This document shows, in pieces, positions 1 to 12,400 of a stretch of DNA of 60,456 bases. The stretch is from Xenorhabdus kozodoii (GTDB lineage Bacteria; Pseudomonadota; Gammaproteobacteria; Enterobacterales; Enterobacteriaceae), in contig NZ_NJCX01000004.1 in assembly GCF_002632875.1 (NCBI RefSeq), forward strand, positions 1 to 60,456, in the 5' to 3' direction. Made by a program: the position numbers and the translations under genes. The notes beneath the pieces are model-generated. The model was not told where the DNA came from and searched no databases. It worked only from the letters and a program-made list of their open reading frames with translations. Positions within the stretch are counted from its first letter, which is position 1; every line of letters starts with the position of its first letter.

Positions 1-55
1 TCATGAGAACACTTCCCGATAAAAAGGGGTATAAAATGCTATTTTTTCTTATCCG

Positions 56-292
56 TCAAATCCGAATTTTTTTAACAAAAATTTCACGCTCCCGCCTTGT
101 CCATGTCGTCGGCACTGGGGTAAGTCCATTCGTATAGCATACAGGCGCTACCCACTCGAAAAAGACCATTTCCACATATTCATGTGGGAAATGTTTTGCG
201 ACAGAAGCGATATACTCATAATCAACTTCATTATCTACAAAGACATAAGATAACGCTTCACACAAATCTCTATCAGTTAGTTGATTGCCCAA
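56..292 (-). CDS. Small DUF7079-like protein of unknown function
   Basis: A 78-residue protein. The stretch YIASVAKHFP followed by VFFEWVAPVCYTNGL resembles the conserved core of DUF7079 proteins, which have a similar 'EVAPVC.pNLL' segment; this is a remembered likeness, not a search result. The start codon is TTG at 290-292. It is chosen because a GAGGAG Shine-Dalgarno lies 8 bases upstream, an in-frame stop lies a few codons further upstream, and no ATG or GTG lies between. No signal peptide or membrane segment is visible. It lies downstream of gxpS on the same strand but beyond a hairpin, so it is probably transcribed separately. DUF7079 genes are often small orphan genes; an immunity or accessory role cannot be judged from this window. 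Confidence 0.55.
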   Translation of the reverse strand: MGNQLTDRDLCEALSYVFVDNEVDYEYIASVAKHFPHEYVEMVFFEWVAPVCYTNGLTPVPTTWTRREREIFVKKIRI

Positions 293-371
293 CGAGTGAA
301 CTCCTCTATTGCTTTATCTAAATCCTTTCCCAAATTGGCAGGTTTTTACCTTAATTCTATTTAGGAAGAAA

Positions 372-404
372 TGTCCGGTTATGATAAATATCGTTAACCG
401 GACA
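372..404 (-). terminator. Probable terminator of gxpS
   Basis: Perfect 10-bp inverted repeat TGTCCGGTTA / TAACCGGACA (372-381 and 395-404) with a 13-base loop, 47 bases past the gxpS stop codon. On the minus strand it is followed by a weakly T-rich ATTTCTTCC. Confidence 0.6.
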
Positions 405-450
405 ATATCGTCGTCAATAATCGCTGGCTATTTCTGCCATATCACTGACA

Positions 451-3400
451 TTACATCACCTCCGCTTCACAATTCGTTGCCAACGCCATACTTAAGGTTT
501 TAGCCAAAATGGTTTTATTTTCACTCTCCTCCATCAAGCTGAAATGATCGCCCGGTACAGACATGAGCTGGAGCGACGAATCAGGCACGACCTGCTTCCA
601 GCCTAACGACGGCTCCATACTCAAGACGGGTAATTCGGCTTCCGTCACGAAAGGGAGCTGCGGATAAGGTTCTGTCGCATAGAACTGGTGGAGCGTTATC
701 GCCAATGCTTGGGGTTCATATGCTTTGACCAGTTGCAAATAATTTCCCATCTGTTCCCAACGTCTCGCGATCACGTCAGGACGCAGGTTTGCCGGATATA
801 GCCCCAGCTCCTGCGCCGTGGCAATAAATTGCACCAAATTGAGGTTATCGATCCGCTGATGCAATACCGCAATTTCCTCTTCATGTTCCCCACCCGACTG
901 TTTTGCCAGTTCAGCAAGAAACTGGAGTTTGGGTTGAATGACCTGCTGCTTGAAGCAGTGAGGGGCTGGCGTATCAATCAACCCCAGAAAATCGACGGTC
1001 TCACCGGCGTTACAAAGTTGCTGGGCAATGGCATAAGCCAGTACGCCACCCGAAGAGTAACCGTAGATCCGGTATCGGCCTGCCGGCTGAACTGCCTTCA
1101 TCGAGCGGATCATGTTGGCGGCCAACGCTTCAATAGTCGATACCTGTTCTTCATTGATGGACGGCCAGGGCAAAGCATAAATCGGATAGCCTGATTGAAT
1201 ATGTTGCGCCAATCCAAAGACATAAGAGTAATCATCCATGCCGCTGGGTACAAAGAATAGCGGTGACTCCGTTCCTGATGGCCGTACCGGTATCGCACAG
1301 CTTTGCGGCTGAGACAGTGGATCTAACGTGATTTTGGCGACCAGTTCAGCCAGCACAGGGAATTGGAATAGGTTATTCAAGGTACACAGCAAACCACGAC
1401 CGGCAGCAAGGTTTATCATCCGCATAGCAAGCAGTGAGTGTCCACCCAACGCGAAGAAATTGTCATACCGGCCTATTTGCTCAACCTCCAGCAATTCACG
1501 CCAGATAGCCGCCAATGCGATCTCAATCTCCCCTTGCGGCGCTTCATAGGCTTGATGGGCAAAGGCATTTTGATCCGGCGCGGGCAATGCCCGCCGATCC
1601 AGCTTACCGTTCGGGGTCAGCGGGAAGGCGTCCAGACGCACAAACGCCGCCGGCACCATGTAATCAGGCAACCGTGCGCTCAGATAGCTATACAAATCGG
1701 TAGCCAGTCCCTCATCCTCTGGCGCCACCACGTAAGCCACCAGACGTTTATCTTGTCCGTCGCCCAGTGCCAGTACGATAGCTTCACGCACCGCCGGATA
1801 CTCCGTCAACCGGGCTTCGATCTCACCCGGTTCAATACGGAATCCCCGGATTTTAACTTGCTGGTCGTTACGGCCAATAAACACCAGGTTGCCATCCGGC
1901 AGGTAGCGAGCCAAATCCCCGGTGCGGTACATCCGTGCATCCGGTGTCTGGCTAAACGGGTCAGTCAGGAAACGTTCAGCGGTCAGGTCAGGACGATTGA
2001 GATAGCCACGCGCGACACCCTCACCCCCAATATACAATTCCCCTACGGCTCCCAATGGAACCGGCTGGCCAGCAGCATCCAGCAGATAAACACAGGTGTT
2101 GGCCGTCGGACGTCCGATCGGCGTTAAGGTATCCATATAATCTGCCGGACAACGCCAGGTGGTGGCACATACCGTGATTTCTGTCGGGCCATAAGCATTG
2201 AACAGCGTGGCTCGTCCACACAGTGCCTGGAGCAACGCCGCACTGGGCGCTTCCCCACCCAGTATTAATGTTGGTTTGATGGTTATCGCCGGTAAATCCG
2301 CCCCATCCCGCAGCAGAGCCGGAGTCAGGCAGGCATGGGTCACCGCCTGTGTTTCCAGATAATGCCAAAGGCGAAGCGGATCCTGTCGAACCGTGTCGGC
2401 CGGGATATCCAGAGTAGCGCCAGCACACAATGCCATCATGATTTCCCAGACGCTGGCATCGAAACCAAATGAAGCGAATTGCAGCATCCGGCTATGGCTA
2501 TGAATGTCAAACTGGCTGATTTTATCCCGGATAAGGTTGACCAACCCACGATGTTCAACCATCACCCCTTTCGGCATACCGGTCGAGCCGGACGTATAAA
2601 TCACATAGGCCAGATGCCGCGAAGTCAGCGCAGGGATCTGCGGGTTGTTGTCCGGCTGGTCAGGCTGGGTATTCGGGTCAAGCACGGTGAATGTCGCCAG
2701 GGCTTTTTCACCCAGTGCGGCGCGACCGGTATTGTCCGCCAGTACCACCAACGGGGCAGCATCATTGAGCATATAAGCCAGCCGCTCCCCCGGATAGGCG
2801 GGGTCGAGTGGTACGTAAGCGCCCCCCGCTTTCAGTACGGCCAATAATCCCGCTATCCTTGAGGGTGAACGCGTCACACAAATCGCCACCCGTTGATCAG
2901 GCTGCACACCCAGTTCAATTAATTGATGCGCCAGCCGGTTAGCACAGCCGTTTAGCTCCGCATAACTGACAGTTTGTCCTTCATAGCACAACGCCGTGGC
3001 ATCCGGGTTTTTCCCCACTTGTTGTTCAAACAGTTGATGAATGCACAGTTGGTCAGGATAGGCGGTTTCAGTCGCGTTCCAGGTTTTTAGCAGCCAATGC
3101 CTCTCTGCCTCAGGCAGGATTTCCAGCATCCGCACCGGCGTTTCCGGTGCCTGCTCAAGTGTTTCCACCAAACTTTCCAGCGCCTGTTGCATATAACCAC
3201 ATACCCGCTCCGGATCAAATGGCTGGACAATTTGGGCGGTTAACCCCAGCGCTTCACCAAAATCTTCCACTGACAGCGTAAACGGATAGTTGGTTCGCTC
3301 CTGTGCGCCAAGGAATTCAACACCGGCCATGATTTCATTCGAAGCCGTCGGCAATGCGTTGTGCCGGTAGTTCAGCAAGGTACTGAACAGTGGGGTTCCC

Positions 3401-6400
3401 CCCTGCACCCCACTGCAACGTTGAGCCAGCGCCAGTGACGCATGTTCATGTGTCAATAATCCCGCCAGCCGGCGGTGTGCCACCTGCACACTGTCCTGTA
3501 CCGGGGTATTATCCATATCCAGCCGGAGCGGCAAGGTATTGATAAACAGCCCCATGCCATGGTCGGCACCTTCACCGGCGGCCATACGGCCGAACAATAC
3601 CGTGCCGAAGACCACGTGTTCTTGTCCGCTGGTACGCGCCAACACCTGCGCCCAGGCCAGATGACACAAAGCCGCCAGACTAACACCCAGACGCCGCGCC
3701 TGGCTGCGTAAGCGGTTATTCAGCCCGGCGGTCAACATCCGGTGCGATTCGGTCATTTGCGAACCGTCATGATGAACCTCGGTCAATCCGTACGGCAATG
3801 TTGGCTCATCCACCTCAGCCAACATGTCGGTAAAGAAGCGAATATGCTGCTCCTGACTGACACCTAACCGAGCCTGCGCCACCAGATTACGGAAAGGTGC
3901 CGGCGCGGGTAGATCGTTTTCCTGTCCATCAAGATACGCTTGCACTTCGTTGCTCATCACATCCAACGCGGTATGGTCACCAATCAGGTGATGCATCAGT
4001 TGCAGTACAATCCAGCGGCCATCGGTATCTTGAGCAATGACAAAGCGCAGCAACGGCGCTTGTCCCAAATCAATACGATACTGGCGCGGATCAAACTGCC
4101 GGGCTAACTGTTCACTGACTGAGCCGTCAGCGGGTTCCAGTGTCAATTCAGTTACCGACAATCGTGCTTGACGACAAACCACCTGAGCAGGCGCCGATAA
4201 TCCTTCCCAAATAAAAGCGGTACGCAGGATGTCATGGCGGTCAATGACTTGTTGAACCGCCGCCAGATAACGATCCAGCAGAGGCCGATCAGCAAAAGCC
4301 ATCTGGCCGGCCAGCAAATACGGGTCGCCTTCGTTTGCCAACAGATGGTGGAACAGAATGCCGTCCTGTAACGGTGACAACGCATAGATATCCTGAATGT
4401 TGGCGATCCCGCCCGGTATCTGTTCGACGATATGATCAATCTCAGGCTGGGTAAGATCAATCAACGGTAACATTGCCGGTGTCAACGCCGTCGTTGCCGG
4501 TGTGATCACGTTGGCAGGCACGCCTTCGTCCTGATTCCGTTTCAAGGTTTGGGCAAGTTCAGACAGAACCGGGGATTGGAACAGGTCACGGATTGCCAGC
4601 GTTAAGCCCAGGTTACGCAAACGTTCGACCATCCGCACCGCGAGCAATGAATGCCCCCCCAAGGCAAAGAAGCTGTCATACCGGCTTATCTGCTCAACGC
4701 CCAGTAAGTCATGCCAAATCGCGGCGAGGATGGTTTCCGTTTCCCCTTGTGGCGCCGCGTAAATCTGGCGCGCAAAAGCATTCTCTTCCGGCATCGGTAG
4801 CGCCCGGCGATCCAGTTTGCCGTTAGGCGTCAGCGGGAATTTATCCAGACGGACAAAGGCCGCCGGCACCATGTAGTCAGGCAATAACGCGCTCAGATGG
4901 TCACGCAGGCGGTTAACCAATCCGTCAGCCGTTTCAGTTACCACCGTTTCTGTTACCACCGTTTCTGTTACCACATAGGCAACCAAACGTTTGTCCTGCC
5001 CGTCACCCAGTGCCAATACCAGCGCTTCACGTACCGCGGCATGTTCTGTCAGCCGAACTTCGATTTCCCCCGGCTCAATGCGGAAGCCACGGATTTTAAT
5101 CTGCTGGTCGTTACGGCCGACAAATACCAGATTACCGTCCGGCAGGTAGCGTACCAAGTCGCCGGTGCGATACATCCGGGCATCGGCTGCGTCACTAAAC
5201 GGATCGGCCAGGAAACGTTCGTCGGTCAGTTCAGGGCGGTTGAGATAACCACGGGCGACACCGGCACCACCAATATACAGCTCTCCCACCGCGCCCAACG
5301 GCACCGGCTGGCTGAGGGCATCCAGCAGATAAATACGGGTGTTGGCCGTCGGGCGGCCAATCGGAATGGCTCCTCCCTGATAGTCTGGTGGACAACGCCA
5401 GGCGGAGGCGCAAACGGTGATTTCTGTCGGGCCATAGGCATTGAATACTGTTGCCCGGCCACTCAGAGCCTGAAGTAAGGCCACACTGGGCGCTTCACCC
5501 CCCAGTATTAATGTGGGTTTGATGGTCATCGGCGGTAAGTCAGTGCCATCCCGCAGCAGGGCGGGAGTCAAACAGGCGTGGGTCACCGATTGCGCTTCCA
5601 GATAGTGCCAGAGGCGGCGCGGATCCTGACGAACCGTATCGTCAGGGATCGCCAGACTGGCGCCACTGCCTAATGTCATCATCACTTCCCAGACACTGGC
5701 ATCGAAACCAAATGAAGCGAATTGCAACATCCGGCTATGGGAATGAAGGGCGAACTGGGCGATTTTATCCCGGATAAGGTTGACCAGCCCACAATGCTCA
5801 ACCATCACCCCTTTCGGCGTTCCTGTCGAGCCGGAGGTGTAAATCACATAAGCCAAATGACGGGAGGTCAATGCCGGGATTTGTGGATTGTTGTCCGGCT
5901 GATCAGGCAATGAATTCGGATCAAGAACCCGTTGCTGCGCAAGTGACTGCCCATTTAAGGCTGAACGTCCGGTATTATCCGCCAACAAAATCGCCGGCGC
6001 CGCATCGGTCAAAATATGGATCAGACGCTCACCCGGATAAGCGGGATCTAACGGCACGTAAGCGCCTCCCGCTTTCAAGATGGCCAACAGCCCCACGATC
6101 CGCGCCGGTGAACTCGCCACGCAAATCGCCACCCGTTGATCCGGTGCAACCCCCAGCGCGATAAGCTGATGCGCCAGCCGGTTAGCACGGGTATTCAATT
6201 CCGCATAGCTCAGGGATTGGTTTTCATATACCAGCGCGGTGGCATTCGGGTCATTTTCCACCTGTTGTTCAAACAGTTGATGAATACACTGTTGGTCAGG
6301 ATAGGAGGTTTCGGTTGTATTCCAGGTTTTCAGCAACAATGTGCGCTCAGTTGCCGGCAAAATTTCCAGCATCTGTACCGGTGTTGCCGGCGCCTGCTCA

Positions 6401-9400
6401 AGCGCTTCTGCCAGACTCTCCAGCGCCTGCTGCATATAACTGCATATCTGTTTTGGATCAAAGGGTTGTACGACCTGAGCCGTCAGCCCCAGATCGGAAC
6501 CCCCATCTTCTACCGATAACACAAATGGGTAGTTGGTTCGCTCTTGTGCCCCAAGGAATTCAATGCCGCTGATGATGTCATCCGGCGTGACCGGCTGGGC
6601 ATTATGCCGGTAATTCAACAGTGCATTGAACAGCGGCGTCCCACTGGCTACCCCACTGCAACGTTGAGCCAACGCCAGTGATGCATGTTCATGCGCCAAT
6701 AACCCCGCCAATCGGCTATGGGCGGCCTGTACACTCTCCTGTACCGGGGTTTCATCCATATCCAATCGTAACGGCAGGGTATTAATAAACAGTCCCATGC
6801 CATTGTCGGCACCTTCACCAGCCTGCATACGCCCAAACAGCACGGTGCCGAACACCACTTGCTTCTGACCACTGGTACGCGCCAACACCTGTGCCCAGGC
6901 CAAATGACACAGCGCCGCCACACTGACGCCCAGACGTTTTGCCTGCTGACGAAGGCGGTCGTTTAACGCCGGCGATAACATCCGGTGCGATTCTGTCACC
7001 TGCGAACCGTCATGGTGGACTTCCGTTAACCCGAACGGCAGGGTCGGTTCATCCACCGTCGCCAGCATGTCGGTAAAGAAACGGGTATGTTCCGGCTGGC
7101 CAATGCCCGACCGCGCCTGTGCCACCAGATGACGGAAAGGTGTCGAAGCCGGTAAGCGGTCTCCCCGTCCGGTAAGGTATGCCTGCACTTCGCTGTTCAT
7201 CACTTCCAGCGTGGTATGGTCGCCAATCAGGTGATGCAATAGTTGCAGCAAGATCCAGCGGCCATCGGTATTCTGGGCAATGACAAAGCGCAACAACGGC
7301 GCCTGTCCCAAATCAATCCGATGCTGGCGCGGATCAAAGCGTTGAGCCAGTTGGTCACGGATCGCACCGTCAGCCGGATTAAGCGTCAATTCGGTGATGG
7401 ATAAGGGAACCTGCCGACAAACCACCTGCGCCGGAGTGGATAACCCCTCCCAGATAAACGCGGTACGCAGGATATCATGGCGATCAACCACCTGTTGAAC
7501 CGCGGCCAGATAACGATCCAGCAACGAGAGATCCGCAAAAGCCTGTTGGGTGATCAGAAGATAGGGATCGCCTTCGTTTGCCAGTAAGTGGTGGAATAAA
7601 ATGCCATCCTGTAGCGGTGACAAGGCATAGATGTCCTGAATGTTGGCAATCCCGCCCGGAACGTGTTCAACGATGCGATCAATTTCAGGCTGGGTCAGAT
7701 CAATCAACGGCAACATGTCTGGCGTCAATGTAATCATTTCTGCTGTAAGACAGTTGTCAGGCACCCTGATTTCGTCATGTTGAGCCAGGGACTGAGCCAA
7801 GACACTGAGGGTCGGATGCTCGAATAGCGTTTGCACCGATACGCCCAACCCCATACGCCGCAAACGTTCAATCATCCGTACAGCAAGCAGCGAGTGCCCC
7901 CCCAGCGCAAAGAAGCTGTCGTGCCGGCTAATCGGCTCAACTTCCAGCAATTCACGCCAGAGAGTGGCGAGCGAGCGCTCAATTTTGCCTTGTGGCGCTT
8001 CGTAAACCTGACGGGCAAAAGCGTGTTGATCCGGTGCCGGCAACGCCCCGCGATCCAATTTCCCATTCGGCGTCAATGGGAATGCATCCAGACGCACAAA
8101 GGCCGCCGGTATCATATAGTCAGGTAAAATCTCACTCAGATGTTCGCGCAGGCTGGCGGCCAGTCCGTTATCCGCTTCTGCCTCTACGTTATTCGCCACG
8201 TCATCATTTGTCACGCCATCATTTGTCACGACATAGGCAACTAAACGCTTATCCTGACCGTCGCCCAACGCCAGTACCGACGCTTCACTCACCGCCGGAT
8301 GTGCGGTCAGGTGCGCCTCGATTTCCCCCGGTTCAATGCGGAAACCACGGATTTTAACCTGCTGGTCATTACGGCCGGCAAACACCAAATTGCCATCCGG
8401 CAGATAGCGGGCTAAATCCCCAGTGCGATACATTCGGGCATCAGCGTCATCACTAAACGGGTCCATCAGGAAACGTTCGGCTGTCAGTTCAGGGCGATTG
8501 AGATAGCCACGGGCGACACCCACACCGCCAATATATAATTCACCGACTGCCCCCAGCGGCACCGGCTGACCGTGTTTGTCCAACAGATAGAGACGTTTGT
8601 TCACTGCCGGCCTGCCGATGGGAATTAATCCTCCGGTATAGTCGGGCGGACAATGCCAGGTAGTGGCGCAAACCGTGATTTCCGTCGGGCCATAAGCATT
8701 GAACAAATTCGCCCGGCCACACAATGCCTGAAACAAGGTGGTCGCCGGCGCTTCTCCGGCGAACATTAAGGTGGGTTTTATGGCTATCTCCGGCAAACCG
8801 GCAACATCATGGAGCATGGCGGGGGGCATGCAGGCGTGGGTGATCCCCTGCTCTTCCAGATAATGCCAGAGACGGTGCGGGTCTTGCCGGAGGGTTTCAG
8901 TCGGAATAACCAGCATCGCCCCACAACTCAACGCCATCATGATTTCCCAGACGCTGGCATCGAAGCCAAATGAGGCAAACTGCAACATCCGGCTGGTGAC
9001 ACCCACATCAAAATGGGCAACTTGTTCCAGCGCCAGGTTAACCGCACTATGATGTTCAATCATCACCCCTTTCGGTCTGCCGGTCGATCCAGACGTGTAG
9101 ATCACATAGGCCAGATGCCGTGAGGTGAGATCAGGGAGTTGCGGGTTACTGTCCGGCTGAGTTGGCAGGGCATTTGGGTCGAGTACCGTTAGCGTCTTCA
9201 GTGCTTCTTCACCCAGTGCCGCGCGTCCAATATTATCCGCCAGCACAACCATCGGCGCAGCATCCGTGAGCAGATAAACCAGACGCTCCCCCGGATAAGC
9301 CGGATCCAATGGCACATAAGCCCCGCCCGCTTTCAACACCGCCAGCAATGCCACTATTCTCTCCGCCGATCGTGTCACACAAATGGCGACCGGCTGGTCT

Positions 9401-12400
9401 GGTATGACACCTAATGCAATCAGTTGATGCGCTAATCGGTTGGCACGGGCATTCAATTCAGCATAGTTGAGCGTCAGGTTTTCATACCTTACCGCGATGG
9501 CATCCGGGGTTTTCTCTACCTGTTGTTCAATCAACTGATGAATACACAACTGCTCAGGATACGGTGCCACGGCCGCATTCCAGGTTTCCAGCAATAATGC
9601 CCGCTCCGTGGATGATAAAATATCCACGGTTGTGGCTGATTGTTGGGGATAGCTCACCATCGCCCGCAATAGAGCCTGCAAATAGCCGACCTGTCTTTCC
9701 ATCGTGGCAGGGTCGAACAGGGCCGAGGAATAATTCAGCTCCCCAACAACCTCACCTGCCCGCTCCGTCAATTCCAGTTGCAAATCGAATTTAGCGATAT
9801 CGTATCCCTGCACGACTGGCGTCACCGCTAATCCCGGTAGCTGCCACGCTTCTGTGTCACTCTCCTGCCAGGCAAACATCACCTGGAATAACGGGGTATG
9901 CTCCGGTCTGCGGGGCGGTTGTACCCTCTCAACCACCTGCTCGAAAGGCAGATCCTGATGCCCCTGCGCGTCCAGTGTCGTCTGCCGCACACGCCGGAGC
10001 AGTGTGACCATATCCGGTGTACCGGACAAATCTATGCGCAATGCCAGGGTATTGACAAAAAACCCGATCAGCGGCTCAATTTCCCGCCGGTTGCGGTTAG
10101 CGCTCGGTATGCCGATCACCAGATCATCCTGCCCGGACAGGCGCGACAATAATGCCGCCCAGGCGGTCAGCAATGTCATAAATAATGTGGTGCCGTGTTG
10201 TTGCCCCAGTTGTTTCAGAGCCTGTACCAACGTGGCATCAATCTGTACAGGTATCCGGCCACCGGTAAATGATTGCCGGGATGGGCGGGGACGATCTGTC
10301 GGCAATTCCAGCAATACCGGGGCATCGGACAGCGTGCGGCACCAATAATCACTCTGCTCCCGTAACCCGTCACCCGCGAAAACCTTACGCTGCCAAGCGG
10401 CATAATCAGGATATTGAATAACCAACGAGAGCAAGGGATCAGGCTGTTGATGCAAGCAAGCTGAATACAGGGCGCTCAGTTCTGATCTCAATATCCCCAA
10501 GGACCAGCCATCCGACACAATGTGATGCTGGGTCAGCAAGAAGAGGTAATCCTCATCGCCCCGTTGTATCAGCGTGCCACGGATTAAGGGACCACGGGTC
10601 AGATCAAACGGCGTTTCCGTTTCCTGTACGCGCAGACGTTCAAGTTGCTCGTCGATTTCAGGCTCGTTACGCAGATCGTCGTATTTCAGCGGCAGGCCAG
10701 ACTCCGCCGGCAACAAGGTCACCTGAGGCTGACCGTCAACCATGATAAAGACTGAACGCAGTGCTTCGTGGCGGGCAAACAGGCGATCCAGTGCCTGCTG
10801 CCAGGCGGCAATATTAAGCTGGCCACGCAAGTGCAGTACCAGCGGAATATGATAAGTATCACTGACGCCATCAAACTGTGCCAGGAACCACAAACGCTGT
10901 TGAGCGAATGACAACGGTAACGCACTATCACGGGATACCGGGATCATCTCAGACAATTTTTCCCTTCCCGCATGGCGTTGGGCGTTGATCCTCTCCGCAA
11001 AGGCCGCGAGTGACGGTGACGTAAATAAGGCAACCAGCGGCAGTTCAACACCGAAAGCGGCAATACGATTCATGACCCGCACTGCCAATAGTGAATGCCC
11101 CCCTAGCGCAAAGAAGTTGTCATATCGGCTGATCTGCTCAATGCCTAATAATTCACGCCAGATAGCCGCCAACGCAATTTCTGTCTCCCCTTGTGGCGCT
11201 GCGTAGACCTGACGGGCAAAAGCATTTTGCTCCGGCACCGGCAACGCCCGCCGATCCAGTTTGCCGTTTGGCGTCAGCGGGAAGGCGTCCAGACGCACAA
11301 AAGCCGCCGGCACCATATAATCAGGCAAAATCGCACTCAGGTGTTCACGCAAACGGGTGGGCAATCCGTTATCGTCTTCCGCCACAATATAGGCGATCAG
11401 GCGTTTTTCCTGCCCGTCACCCAGCGCCAGCACCCACGCTTCGCGCACCGCAGGATATTCTGTCAATCGGGCTTCGATTTCACCCGGCTCGATTCGGAAG
11501 CCTCGGATTTTAACCTGCTGGTCGTTACGGCCAACAAACACCAGATTGCCATCCGGCAAATAACGAGCCAAATCCCCGGTGCGATACATTCTGGCATCCA
11601 TTGCCGCACTAAACGGGTCAGCCAGGAAACGTTCGTTAGTCAGGTCAGGGAGATTGAGATAGCCGCGGGTCACACCGGCACCCCCAATATACATCTCCCC
11701 TACGGCTCCCAATGGCACTGGCTGACCGTCGTCATCCAGCAGGTAAATCCGGCTATTCGCCGTCGGACGCCCAATCGGTGCCAATGCCTCGGTATAGTTT
11801 GACGGACAACGCCAGTGGGTGGCACATACGGTAATTTCTGTCGGGCCATAGGCATTGAACAGCGTGGCCTGACGGCTCAATGTCTGGAGTAGCGCCGGGC
11901 TGGGCGCTTCACCGCCCAATATGACGGTTGGCTTTTTCGTCAGCACCGGTAAATCAGCCCCATCCCGTAGCAGGGACGGGGTCAAACACGCGTGCGTCAC
12001 CGCCTGCGCGTCCAGATAATGCCAGAGATGGTGCGGATCTTGACGAACCGTATCGGACGGGATCGCCAAACTGGCACCCGCGGTCAGCGCCATCATGGTT
12101 TCCCAGACACTGGCATCAAAACCAAATGAAGCGAACTGCAACATCCGGTTGTCGGCATGAATACCAAACTGGACAATTTTATCCCGAATAAGATTGACCA
12201 ACCCACGATGTTCAACCATCACCCCTTTCGGCACGCCGGTAGAGCCGGAGGTGTAAATCACATAGGCCAGATGACGGGAAGTCAGCGCCAGTATCTGCGG
12301 GTTGCTATCCGGTTGATCAGGCAAGATATTCGGATCAAGCAGCGTCAGCCCAGCAAGCGCCTCCTCGCCCAGCGCTACCCGTCCAGTTTCATCAGCCAAG

